Origin: Aquabacterium sp.
Lineage (GTDB): Bacteria > Pseudomonadota > Gammaproteobacteria > Burkholderiales > Burkholderiaceae_C
NCBI RefSeq assembly: GCF_016234775.1
Contig: NZ_JACRAH010000042.1
Span: 1-64,000, forward strand
DNA length: 64,000 bases
Reading direction: 5' to 3'
Shown here: one piece after another, positions 38,874 to 46,946 of the stretch
Layout: each line of letters begins with the position of its first letter
Numbering within the stretch: position 1 is the first letter of the stretch
The notes under the pieces: generated by a model
What the model saw: only the letters and a program-made list of their open reading frames with translations
Database searches by the model: none
What the model was told of the DNA's origin: nothing
Program-made: the position numbers and the translations under genes

Positions 38874-41186
38874 CTACCTGTCTGGGGTGTCTGCGAGGTG
38901 CCACCACGTGGGCAGCAAGCGCTGGATGTCACGCCGTCCATAGCGGTCATCGAGCAGCAGCACGACACCTTGATCCGTCACCGTGCGTATCACCCGGCCT
39001 GCTGCCTGCACCACCTTCTGCATGCCCGGGTAGACGTAAGCGTAGTCGTGCCCTGAGCCCATCAGATCATCCAGCCGCTGGCGAATCTGCTCGTTGACAG
39101 GGTTCACTTGCGGCATGCCCAGCGTGGCAATGAAAGCGCCGATCAAGCGTGATCCGGGCAGGTCGATGCCCTCCGAGAATGAACCACCCAGGACGGCAAA
39201 GCCGATGCCCTGGCCATCGGGCGTGAAGCGGCTCAGGAAGGCCTGCTGTTCGCTCTCCTGCATGCGGCGGGATTGCTTCCATATCGGGATGTCTGGGTGC
39301 ACCACCTCCAGCAGCGCGGCCACCTCCTGCAGGTAATCGTGGCTGCTGAAAAAGGCCAGATAGTTGCCAGGCCGGTTGCGGTACTGCTCGGCCATGGCCT
39401 GCACCACGGCCTGCATGGATGCCTGACGGTCCTTGTAACGGGTGGAAATGTGCCTGGCCACGCGTACATCCAGTTGTGAGGATTCGAACGGCGAGGGCAC
39501 ATCGATGTTGGCCGTGCTGTCGGGCAGGCCCAGCATCTGGTGGACATAGCGTGGTGGCTGTAGCGTGGCGGAAAACAGCGTGACCGATCGCGCAGCTTCA
39601 AAGCGCGGTTTGAGGAAGGGGGCCGGCACCACATTGCGGATGCACACGGTGGATGAGCGCTTTGCACCCCATTGCCGCAGCGTGATGTCGAACAAGCTGT
39701 GTGAGGCGAACAGCTCGGCCATGCGGGCAAAGTGCAGTGCCTCCAGGTAGAAGGCTTGCAGTTCGCCGTCCACTTCGGTGGGGTGCTCGGACAAGTGGGT
39801 GGTAATCGCACCGATGGCGTGCTGCAGGGCCGTCATCCACGCGTCCGGTAACTCGCTTTGCACAGCGTAGGCATCGGTTTGATCGCTGTGCAGCGCCTGC
39901 CATGCTCGGCGAAGTCGATCCAGCGGCTTCTTCAATTCAGGTGGCGCGTTCTGCCGCACGCCCTGCAGGCTGTCCTGATCCAGCTCGGCTGAATACATCT
40001 TGCGGCCGCGCTCCACCAGGTTGTGCGCCTCATCCACCAGCACGCCTACGCGCCACTGTTGTGCCTGCATGAGCCCATGCAGCATGGCGTTGAGATCGAA
40101 GTAGTAGTTGTAGTCCCCCACGATCACATCGCACCAGCGCGCCATCTCCTGGCCCAGGTAGTAGGGGCAGATCTGGTGCTTCAAGGCCACGGTGCGAATG
40201 GTGGCCTGATCGAGCAAGGCGTCGTTTTGCGAGGCCGCTTCTGCACGTGCGGCCGGCAGCCGGTCATAGAAGCCTTGGGCCAGCGGGCAGGACTCCCCGT
40301 GGCAGGCCTTGTCAGGGTGTTCGCATGCTTTGTCTCGGGCTATCAACTCCAGCACACGCGTGTGGCCTGGGCTCAGGCGCTGCATGGCCTCCAGCGCCAG
40401 CGCACGCCCCGATGACTTGGCCGACAGAAAGAACACACGATCCAGCTGCTGCCCGGGGCAGGCCTTGAGCATGGGGAACAAGGTGCCCACCGTCTTGCCG
40501 ATGCCTGTGGGTGCCTGAGCCAGCAGGCAGCGTCCGGACACCACGCCCTTGTAGACCGATTCGGCCAGCACGCGTTGCCCGTGCCTGAACGATTCATGCG
40601 GAAAGCGCAGCGCGGACAACGCGGCGTCCCGTGCCTGGCGATGCGCCATCTCCTGCTGCGCCCAATCCACAAAACGGCCGCACAGTTCCTCAAAAAAACC
40701 TTGCAGTGCGCTGGCTGCATGGCGTTCGGTCAGCACCGTTTCCTTGTTGGTGCCGATGTCCAGATAGACCAAGGCCAGTTCGATCTCGTCGAGTTGCAAG
40801 GCCAGGCACAACAAGGCCCCGTAAACCTTGACCTGAGCCCAGTGCAGATGCCGATGGTTGGCCGGCATGGCATCAAGCTTGCCCTTGAAAGTCTTGACCT
40901 CTTCCACGCGTTGGCGACGAGGGTCATAGCCGTCTGCGCGGCCACGCACCAGCAAGGGCCCCCAGCGGGTACTCAGGCTCAACTCACTTTGATAGCCGGT
41001 GCCTCGTCGCGATGCCACCAGCGCATGCCCTTCGATGCCCTCCTGAGCCGAAGGCGTGGGCGTGAAGCGCAAGTCCAGATCTCCCTGCTTGGCCGTGAAC
41101 TCGCACAGCGTGCGCACGGCCACCACATAGCTGGGTGCATCCAATGGCGTTGAGGTGTCAGAGCTCGCGTTGATTGGTGTGTTCAT
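38874..41186 (-). CDS. DinG-type superfamily 2 helicase with N-terminal PD-(D/E)XK domain
   Basis: The 770-residue protein has an N-terminal nuclease-like domain, residues about 25-180, with GRADGYDPRRQRVEEVKTFKG (D...E-x-K of PD-(D/E)XK). The XPD/DinG helicase core has Walker A AQAPTGIGKT, iron-sulphur Cys (CEHPDKACHGESC... HQICPYY), DEAH in LVDEAHNLVERG, and C-terminal motifs GVVRTVTDQGVV-like and DRYGRRDIQ. DinG-type enzymes unwind DNA 5'-3', including R-loops and forks. It is downstream of, and overlaps by 29 bases, the MmcB-like gene, which has a LexA box; both are likely SOS-induced. The fusion with a nuclease fold is unlike E. coli DinG. Confidence 0.88.
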   Translation of the reverse strand: MNTPINASSDTSTPLDAPSYVVAVRTLCEFTAKQGDLDLRFTPTPSAQEGIEGHALVASRRGTGYQSELSLSTRWGPLLVRGRADGYDPRRQRVEEVKTFKGKLDAMPANHRHLHWAQVKVYGALLCLALQLDEIELALVYLDIGTNKETVLTERHAASALQGFFEELCGRFVDWAQQEMAHRQARDAALSALRFPHESFRHGQRVLAESVYKGVVSGRCLLAQAPTGIGKTVGTLFPMLKACPGQQLDRVFFLSAKSSGRALALEAMQRLSPGHTRVLELIARDKACEHPDKACHGESCPLAQGFYDRLPAARAEAASQNDALLDQATIRTVALKHQICPYYLGQEMARWCDVIVGDYNYYFDLNAMLHGLMQAQQWRVGVLVDEAHNLVERGRKMYSAELDQDSLQGVRQNAPPELKKPLDRLRRAWQALHSDQTDAYAVQSELPDAWMTALQHAIGAITTHLSEHPTEVDGELQAFYLEALHFARMAELFASHSLFDITLRQWGAKRSSTVCIRNVVPAPFLKPRFEAARSVTLFSATLQPPRYVHQMLGLPDSTANIDVPSPFESSQLDVRVARHISTRYKDRQASMQAVVQAMAEQYRNRPGNYLAFFSSHDYLQEVAALLEVVHPDIPIWKQSRRMQESEQQAFLSRFTPDGQGIGFAVLGGSFSEGIDLPGSRLIGAFIATLGMPQVNPVNEQIRQRLDDLMGSGHDYAYVYPGMQKVVQAAGRVIRTVTDQGVVLLLDDRYGRRDIQRLLPTWWHLADTPDR

Positions 41187-42021
41187 CCGCTTGCTCGCCC
41201 AGCAGTGCTTGGGCGTCCTGCTGGGCCTCGTCGCGCCAGGGCGTGGTCTTGGCCAGCGCCATCCACACGGGGAAGGGCACCGTCATCGGCGCATGTCGGG
41301 CAGGCCGCAACTGCTCCAGGCGGCCGTTGTCCAGATCACCGTGGATCACCCACACACCCAGATCCTGCGGGATTTCGTTGGGCTGCGCGATACCGGCGGG
41401 GAACACGTAGTAGCAGGCGCTGCACAACCACTGGTAGGACTCGCGCTTGGCGGCGTGTCGAAGGTCCGAGAGCAGATCAGCCCGGCTGACCTTGATCTCA
41501 TGCACCACCGGTTGCAGATAGGCTTCCACCGAGGTGTGCCGAACGGAGAACACATCGGGCCGGGCCATGCGCCAGGTGCCTTTGGGCTCTGCTGGTTCTG
41601 CGGGCATGGAACCCGCATCCAGATCATCCTGCGTCCACAAGGCCAGATCCGGCAGGGCCTCCGAGGTCTGCAGCGCAGCAGGGGGCGCGTCTGCGTCACC
41701 CTTGACCAGCGCACGCAGGGACAGCTCGGTCCAGACCAGTCGGCCGCCCTGGTTCAGTTGTCGCGCCACGCGCTGCACCAGGCGCTCATGCCGGCTCATG
41801 GCCCGCAGATTGCGTTGACGGCTGGCGACCAGCACATCAAACCCTTGTGGGGTGAGTTTCAGCGTTTCATGGCCGTGCGCCGATGCGGCCAGTTCCAGCA
41901 GGCCTGCGGCCAGCAGATCCAGCTCGATCGGATCACGGCAAGGCCAACCTGCCGAGCGCCAGACCTTCATCAGGCGCGACAGGTGGGTTCGGCTCAGAAC
42001 GGGGGGCTGTACATCGCTCAT
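41158..42021 (-). CDS. MmcB-like PD-(D/E)XK DNA-repair protein
   Basis: The 287-residue protein ends in a region with RPDVFSVRHT, VVHEIKVSRADLLSDLR and YQWLCSACYYVFPAGIAQPNEIPQDLGVWVIH, matching the core of MmcB family proteins (Caulobacter SOS-linked) with catalytic D and E-x-K. The N-terminal 160 residues hold an unassigned, probably winged-helix region (TPQGFDVLVASRQRNLRAMSRHERLVQRVARQL). The start at ATG 42021 lies inside the LexA box, with no ribosome binding site upstream, so leaderless or alternative initiation is possible. It is the first gene of a two-gene operon with the DinG-like helicase. Function is inferred from the motif and the regulation. Confidence 0.75.
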   Translation of the reverse strand: MSDVQPPVLSRTHLSRLMKVWRSAGWPCRDPIELDLLAAGLLELAASAHGHETLKLTPQGFDVLVASRQRNLRAMSRHERLVQRVARQLNQGGRLVWTELSLRALVKGDADAPPAALQTSEALPDLALWTQDDLDAGSMPAEPAEPKGTWRMARPDVFSVRHTSVEAYLQPVVHEIKVSRADLLSDLRHAAKRESYQWLCSACYYVFPAGIAQPNEIPQDLGVWVIHGDLDNGRLEQLRPARHAPMTVPFPVWMALAKTTPWRDEAQQDAQALLGEQADEHTNQREL

Positions 42022-42043
42022 CACTGTACAAGTATACAGTGAT
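42020..42043. promoter_or_regulatory. LexA (SOS) box over start of nuclease-helicase operon
   Basis: A perfect 9-bp inverted repeat with a 6-base centre (arms 42020-42028 and 42035-42043) contains CTGT (42024-42027), N8, ACAG (42036-42039), the CTGT-N8-ACAG SOS box. It overlaps the ATG of the MmcB-like gene (42021). Binding would block transcription start or translation of the operon. Confidence 0.85.
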
Positions 42044-42054
42044 GGCGTGCTGTA

Positions 42055-43158
42055 TCAGGCGCGGGCGTCGCCCCAGCGGTAGGCGCTGCCTTCTTCGCCC
42101 TGGTAGGTGGTATGGCCGTGGCGGTCCACCACATACAAGGGCGAGGCAATCACTTCCATGAAGGCCTGGTCCACATTCAGGCGTGTGTAGTCGAACATCA
42201 CGCTGCGCGTCACATTGCCACCTGCGCGCACGCGGCAACCATGGCCAATCCAGGTGGGGCCTTGAATCGTAGCGCCCGCTTCAATGCACGAGCCCGAACC
42301 GATGTAGACGGGCCCCGTGATGTTGACCTTATCCCAATCAACGCGCGTGTTCAAACCGACCCACACGCCAGGGCGAACCTGCTTGCCCGGCATGCGCATG
42401 TCAGCGATCTGGCCCGCCAGCACCTGCTGCAACACCGACCAGTAATCGCTCACCCGACCGATGTCGAGCCACTGGAAGGGGCGGCTTTGCGCATAGAAAG
42501 GCAGGCCCTGCGCCACCAGCATGGGGAACAACTGGCTGCCAATGTCGAACTCCTTGCCGGGCGGGACCAGTTCCAGCACGGCAGGTTCAAACAGGTAAAT
42601 GCCGGTGCTGGCCAGGTTGGACAGCGCATCGGCAGGGTTGGGCTTTTCCTGGAAGGACTGGACCTTGCCTGATGGATCCGCCACCACAATGCCGTAGTTC
42701 TTCACCTGGTCACGCGGTACTTCCAGTGTCACCACACTGGCCATGGCACGCTTGGCCTTGTGCTCGGCAATGGCGGTGGTGATGTCCAGATCGATGATCG
42801 CGTCACCACAGATCACCAGCGTCGTTTCGTCAAAGAAACCGCTGAAATCCTGGATGTGGCGCATGCCGCCCGCCGAGCCCAGTGGTTTGGGCACGATCTC
42901 GCCGTGGTCGCGCACGCCTTCATACGAGTAGCCGATCTCCACACCCCAGCGGCTGCCGTCACCAAAGTAGTTCTCGATCTTCCAGTGGTGATAGGCCACG
43001 TTGATCATGATCTCGCGCACACCATGGCGGGCCAGATGCTCGATCAGGTATTCCAGCACCGGCTTGCCGAGAATGGGTACCATGGGTTTGGGCATGCCCT
43101 TTGTGAGCGGGCGGATTCGTGTGCCTTGGCCAGCGGCCAGGATCATGGCTTTTGTCAT
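42055..43158 (-). CDS. NDP-sugar nucleotidyltransferase (mannose-1-P guanylyltransferase-like)
   Basis: The 367-residue protein has the NTP-transferase signature MTKAMILAAGQGTRIRPLTKGMPKPMVPILGKPVLEYLIEHL, then ETTLVICGDAIIDLD (metal Asp) and GIVVADPSGKVQSFQEKP. A C-terminal left-handed beta-helix region follows (VWVGLNTRVDWDKVNITGPVYIGSGSCIEAGATIQGPTWIG). Enzymes of this type make activated sugars such as GDP-mannose or UDP/dTDP-glucose. Substrate cannot be told from sequence alone. It is the last gene of the exopolysaccharide region; the upstream gene lies 83 bases away. Start ATG 43158; the longer frame to 43413 is spurious. Confidence 0.88.
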   Translation of the reverse strand: MTKAMILAAGQGTRIRPLTKGMPKPMVPILGKPVLEYLIEHLARHGVREIMINVAYHHWKIENYFGDGSRWGVEIGYSYEGVRDHGEIVPKPLGSAGGMRHIQDFSGFFDETTLVICGDAIIDLDITTAIAEHKAKRAMASVVTLEVPRDQVKNYGIVVADPSGKVQSFQEKPNPADALSNLASTGIYLFEPAVLELVPPGKEFDIGSQLFPMLVAQGLPFYAQSRPFQWLDIGRVSDYWSVLQQVLAGQIADMRMPGKQVRPGVWVGLNTRVDWDKVNITGPVYIGSGSCIEAGATIQGPTWIGHGCRVRAGGNVTRSVMFDYTRLNVDQAFMEVIASPLYVVDRHGHTTYQGEEGSAYRWGDARA

Positions 43159-43241
43159 GGTTTTACAGTGGTGGGCGTAGGTCGAAAATGCGTTGTTGAT
43201 GATGCCAGCGGCCTGCGTCGGCAAGATGACATCATCGTCAA

Positions 43242-43466
43242 TCAGCCATGGATCTGGATGGTGGTGGACATGGCCGTGATCAGGCCCAGCGCAGCCAGCG
43301 CTGCGGCGCCTGGGACAGACCACTTCAGCAGCATCACGGCGATGGCGGCACTCCACAGCAGCAGCAGCAAAGCAAAGCGCACCCATTGCCCCCGAACCAG
43401 TGCGAGCAGCCATGGGAAAGCCACCAGCACAGGTGGCAAGAGCAACTGAATCAGCAGGGCTTTCAT
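43242..43466 (-). CDS. Small two-helix membrane protein
   Basis: The 74-residue protein has two hydrophobic helices, LLIQLLLPPVLVAFPWLLALV and WVRFALLLLLWSAAIAVMLL, plus a third hydrophobic end segment AALAALGLITAMSTTIQI, with GQ loop between. The sequence resembles unassigned exopolysaccharide-cluster membrane peptides; I cannot name a family. It overlaps the GMC gene by 4 bases (ATGA), so its translation is coupled to the oxidoreductase. A role as membrane anchor or assembly partner is possible. Confidence 0.65.
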   Translation of the reverse strand: MKALLIQLLLPPVLVAFPWLLALVRGQWVRFALLLLLWSAAIAVMLLKWSVPGAAALAALGLITAMSTTIQIHG

Positions 43467-45040
43467 GCTGCGGCCTTTTTCAACGTCTTGAGGTGCTCGG
43501 CCAGTCGAATGGCAAAGCCCATCAGGAACATGGTGGGCCCGCTATAGCCCGCTGTGGGGTACACCGCGCTGCCTGCCACAAACAGGTTGTCGATACCGTG
43601 GACCTTCACGTTGGTGTCGACCACCCCATCCTCCGGGCGCGCGCTCATGCGCGCGGTGCCCATGTGGTGGAAGTGACCGCGCACGATGCCCCGGATGGTG
43701 TCCGGTGTCAGTGGCGGGGCACTCACCGTGCCCAGATCCAGTCGTTTGAGTTCCTGTGAAACCAGCTCATTGCCGCGGGCAAAAGTCTTGTAGTCCAGAT
43801 CCGTGAACGACCACTTGATGATGGCTTTGCGCGAGCCGAGTGCGTCGCGCTCCGGACTGAGCATCACACGCGATTCCCGGTTGGGCTCCTGCTCGGTGCG
43901 GTGGTCCAGGTTGAAGGCAATGGGTGCAGCGGGCTGGATTTCCCACTTGTTCATCAGATGCTTGTAGCTGCCCGGCAGGTCGCCCACAACACGGCCCAAA
44001 GCCTTGAGGGCTTTCATGTCGCCCGGCTTCCAGAACCCGTCTCCGAGCTGCTTGAACGCTTCTTGTGTGCGCTCGAAGTCATACACGGGCAGGAAGCGGC
44101 AGTAGTACTGCAGCATGCCTTCGCGCTTCATGGTCGCGGCATTGAGGCTGAAATTGATGTTGAGAGATGACTTGAGCATCTCGCCAGCGTTATACAGGCG
44201 CAAGAACTTCTCGTTGGGGACGAAGCGCCCGGACACCAGTTGTGGGTGCTCCATGAAATGTCGCCCCACGTTGTCATGCTGGTTGCCAATGCCGCCAGGG
44301 ATCACGTCATCGGAGTCCAGCAGCAGACGGGCGTTTTCCACGGCGTGGGCCGCCAGCACAAACCAACGCGCCTTGACCTTGAAGGGCGCCTTGTCCAGGG
44401 CGCGCACGCTCACGGCATCAATGTGCGAGCCGTTCTGCGCTGCATGGATCCTGGTGACATTGGCGTGAAGCAACACGCGCAAATTGGCCTGCCTCGTCAG
44501 CTGGTCCATCCAGATCTGGCCTTGCAGCTTGCGTGTGGTGATCTGAAAGACCTTGGTCAGCCAGATATCAGAGTGCCGATCAGGCAGGTCTGCTGGGTCG
44601 ATGTTGAAGCGCCGGGCCTGAAAGGCCGGATCAAAGCCTTCCATGCTCAGGCCAAGATCAGCCGCCGCCCGCTTGACGTACGGTGTGAGCTCCGCTTCGC
44701 CAATGGGCCAGGGCGCGATGCCCAATTCCGGGCGGCCCATGAAGTCGATGGGATCATTGGGGCGGCAGTATCCAGCCCAGTGGTTGCTGGTGCCGCCGAA
44801 GTAACGCAGGCGGCACGCCGTCATGTCGTAGTACTTGATGTCTCGACGTTCAGCCTGGTAGAGGGCCTGCGTGGGGCCTTCCAGCTTGAGGCCGCCCGAT
44901 TCCAGCATCAGCACGTCCAGGCCGCTGTCGGCCAGGTAGCGTGCCAGCGTGATGCCGGCAGCGCCAGCACCCACGATGCAGACATCCGCCTGCAGCGGTT
45001 CCTTGAAGTCCTGCTCTCTGGCGTCGACGAACTTGCTCAT
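43463..45040 (-). CDS. GMC family oxidoreductase 1
   Basis: The 525-residue FAD enzyme has the dinucleotide fold VCIVGAGAAGITLARYLADSGLDVLMLESGG near residue 20. GMC-type C-terminal residues occur in RGHFHHMGTARMSARPEDGVVDTNVKVHGIDNLFVAGSAVYPTAGYSGPT (His of the active-site pair). GMC enzymes oxidise alcohols or sugars; with the cytochrome c and Tat protein next to it, it resembles three-part periplasmic sugar dehydrogenases of the gluconate type. It lacks a visible signal peptide itself, so export would need a partner. It overlaps the small Tat gene by 4 bases and the membrane peptide by 4. Confidence 0.9.
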   Translation of the reverse strand: MSKFVDAREQDFKEPLQADVCIVGAGAAGITLARYLADSGLDVLMLESGGLKLEGPTQALYQAERRDIKYYDMTACRLRYFGGTSNHWAGYCRPNDPIDFMGRPELGIAPWPIGEAELTPYVKRAAADLGLSMEGFDPAFQARRFNIDPADLPDRHSDIWLTKVFQITTRKLQGQIWMDQLTRQANLRVLLHANVTRIHAAQNGSHIDAVSVRALDKAPFKVKARWFVLAAHAVENARLLLDSDDVIPGGIGNQHDNVGRHFMEHPQLVSGRFVPNEKFLRLYNAGEMLKSSLNINFSLNAATMKREGMLQYYCRFLPVYDFERTQEAFKQLGDGFWKPGDMKALKALGRVVGDLPGSYKHLMNKWEIQPAAPIAFNLDHRTEQEPNRESRVMLSPERDALGSRKAIIKWSFTDLDYKTFARGNELVSQELKRLDLGTVSAPPLTPDTIRGIVRGHFHHMGTARMSARPEDGVVDTNVKVHGIDNLFVAGSAVYPTAGYSGPTMFLMGFAIRLAEHLKTLKKAAA

Positions 45041-45429
45041 GCCGATACCTTCTGACGCATGGCAGCCAGTACGCCGATTTGCGTGTTGCTCAGGCCGATC
45101 CCGTGCAACTCGTGTACGCGCCCATGCGCCAGATCATCACGGTGCAGCAACTGCAACAGGCTCTCCATGCCGCTCGGGCCCGTCAGGCCTGCAGCCTGCA
45201 CATGCGCCGAGACGGACAGGCATGCCCGTTGACACACCTGTGCTGGCAAGGCATCGGTGACTTTGATGGCCAGTGCTTGCAGCGCTTGCGGCTCCAGGGG
45301 GAACAGTGTGTCTGCATGGGCCGACGCCAGCCAGTTCACGCCGGGTGCGGTTGCAGCACCGAGCAAGGAGGCCTTGATCAAGCCTCTGCGCGACAGATGT
45401 GGCGATGGGTGCTGTTTCGAACGGGTCAT
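45037..45429 (-). CDS. Tat-exported small subunit-like protein
   Basis: The 130-residue protein starts with MTRSKQHPSPHLSRRGLIKASLLGAATAPG, a twin-arginine signal (SRRGLIK). The mature part is a helical domain with QALAIKVTDALPAQVCQRACLSVSAHVQAAG. This layout matches small subunits of gluconate-2-dehydrogenase-like GMC complexes, which escort the flavoprotein through the Tat system; the sequence is too short to confirm. It overlaps the cytochrome and the GMC genes by 4 bases each, so a three-gene unit encodes the complex. Confidence 0.72.
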   Translation of the reverse strand: MTRSKQHPSPHLSRRGLIKASLLGAATAPGVNWLASAHADTLFPLEPQALQALAIKVTDALPAQVCQRACLSVSAHVQAAGLTGPSGMESLLQLLHRDDLAHGRVHELHGIGLSNTQIGVLAAMRQKVSA

Positions 45430-45848
45430 TCTTTGCTCTGCAGGTAAGCCACGATCGCCTGAACATCTGCCGGCGGCCAGCCGGCCAGCGCCATTTTGGT
45501 GCCGGGCGCAAACTGCTGTGGATTGGCCAGGAAGGCGCTCAGCTTGTCTGGCGTCCAGTTGTCGCTTTGCTTCTGGAGCGCTTCAGAATATTCATATCCT
45601 TCGGCGCGGCCAATAGGCCGCCCGATCAGGCTGACCAGGTTGGGGCCGACGAAATGGGTGCGCTGATCCAGGTAGTGGCAGGCCGCGCAGGTTTCGGCAA
45701 TGGCTTGACCGCGTTGAATGAGGGCCTGCGTGCGTGGGTCTCCCTCATCCTGTTTGACCACGAGCAAACGGTAGACCATATTGCCGCCGACATACAGCAG
45801 CAGCAAGGCCAGCGTGCCGTAAATCAAACGAATATGTTTGGCGCCCAT
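45426..45848 (-). CDS. Membrane-anchored class I cytochrome c
   Basis: The 140-residue protein has an N-terminal membrane helix (YGTLALLLLYVGGNMVYRLL), then AETCAACHYLDQRTHFVGPNLVSLIGR with the CAACH haem motif and GPNL, and the C-terminal TKMALAGWPPADVQAIVAYLQ with the axial Met. It is a mono-haem cytochrome c anchored in the inner membrane, facing the periplasm. Its position before the Tat and GMC genes suggests it takes electrons from the flavoenzyme. A 120-base gap separates it from the epimerase gene upstream, which may contain its promoter. Confidence 0.9.
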   Translation of the reverse strand: MGAKHIRLIYGTLALLLLYVGGNMVYRLLVVKQDEGDPRTQALIQRGQAIAETCAACHYLDQRTHFVGPNLVSLIGRPIGRAEGYEYSEALQKQSDNWTPDKLSAFLANPQQFAPGTKMALAGWPPADVQAIVAYLQSKE

Positions 45849-45968
45849 CAGTTCCTCGTCAAATTGTCTGCGCAGCCGATATTGGCTGTGGTTTTCTCGA
45901 TGCTACGCGAGCGCGGTGTTGCTGTGCGGGCTTCCCCTTGATTGGGGGGACACCCGATTCGGGGTGTA
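45849..45968. terminator. Possible hairpin after epimerase gene
   Basis: The gap after the epimerase gene holds ACACCC-GATTC-GGGGTGT-type complementary arms around 45950-45967 and a CCCCTTGATTGGGGG stem. No T-run follows, so termination is only possible. It is the largest gap inside the exopolysaccharide region and may carry the promoter of the cytochrome-GMC unit. Confidence 0.3.
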
Positions 45969-46946
45969 TTACCGCTTATCTTGCTTTACCCAATCGACGG
46001 AGGACTGAATACCTTGCTTCAAGCTTGTCCAGTTGTCGATCAGTTGCGCGCTGGCTTTGTTGCTATTCAATCTGATGTCCTGCGTCCATAGTCGACTGAG
46101 CGAAGGGGGAATAGGGTCAGGAATATGCACACTCCTTAATTTGAGTTTGCTCACCAATATCTCCAGAACCTTCAAGCCGATGCTCAGTACTTTGGAATCC
46201 AGCTTCAACTGTCGCCTGGTGATGCGCTTGACCGGGGTGAACTGCAAGCCCCTTGCAAGCGCCACGAAGTAGCCGTTCCAGTCGGGTGCATCAGGGCAAC
46301 TGAGGTTGTAGGCGCCTCTTGCATGGGGGCGCTGAACCGCGTGGGCAACGGCCTGAACCACGTCGTTCACATGGACCAGGTTGCTGAAGCCATCACCGGC
46401 CGCGCCCAGATCGCCGATGCGCCTGCTCTTGAGCAGCCTGGCGATACGGCCAACCCATTGGTCGCTGCCGGGGCCATAGACGCAGCCGGGCCGCAGGATG
46501 ACCACGCGGCATGTCTGGTTGTCCAGGCCCGCGAGGATCTCTTCTGCATCGCATTTGGCTTCGCCGTACCAGCCGCCGTCACGTCGCAGGGGGGCGGACT
46601 CCAGGATAGGGCCGATGGACGAGCCATAGACCGCCATCGAGCTCAGGTGAACGATCGTGGGGACTTGTTGCTGTTGGCAGGCTTGAGCCAGGATGCGTGC
46701 GCCTTCCCGGATGGTGTTGGCATCACCGGCCACACAGTTCACGACCGCGTCCACACCCTGCAGCGCCTGTGTCATCTGCTTGACGTCCAGCGTATTGACG
46801 CTGATGGTTGGCCAAGGCGGCGTTCTGACGGATGTGGCCTGGCGGCTGGCGGCAATAGGCTGGATGCCTTGAGTCGCGTGGAGCTGCTCCATGACCTTGT
46901 GGCCAATGAAACCCGTCGCGCCCAGAACAAGTACTTTGATGGTCAT
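45969..46946 (-). CDS. NAD-dependent epimerase/dehydratase family protein
   Basis: The 325-residue protein has an extended SDR fold: VLVLGATGFIGHKVMEQL (GxxGxxG), DAVVNCVAGDANTIREG, VHLSSMAVYGSS, the active YGEAKCDAEE (Y-x3-K), and VVILRPGCVYGPGSDQWVGRI. SDRs of this group epimerise, reduce or dehydrate nucleotide sugars or precursors. It overlaps the second GMC oxidoreductase gene by 4 bases, hinting at a two-step alcohol-to-keto reaction on one substrate. The C-terminal 80 residues have a less conserved substrate domain with basic stretch RITRRQLKL. Confidence 0.85.
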   Translation of the reverse strand: MTIKVLVLGATGFIGHKVMEQLHATQGIQPIAASRQATSVRTPPWPTISVNTLDVKQMTQALQGVDAVVNCVAGDANTIREGARILAQACQQQQVPTIVHLSSMAVYGSSIGPILESAPLRRDGGWYGEAKCDAEEILAGLDNQTCRVVILRPGCVYGPGSDQWVGRIARLLKSRRIGDLGAAGDGFSNLVHVNDVVQAVAHAVQRPHARGAYNLSCPDAPDWNGYFVALARGLQFTPVKRITRRQLKLDSKVLSIGLKVLEILVSKLKLRSVHIPDPIPPSLSRLWTQDIRLNSNKASAQLIDNWTSLKQGIQSSVDWVKQDKR

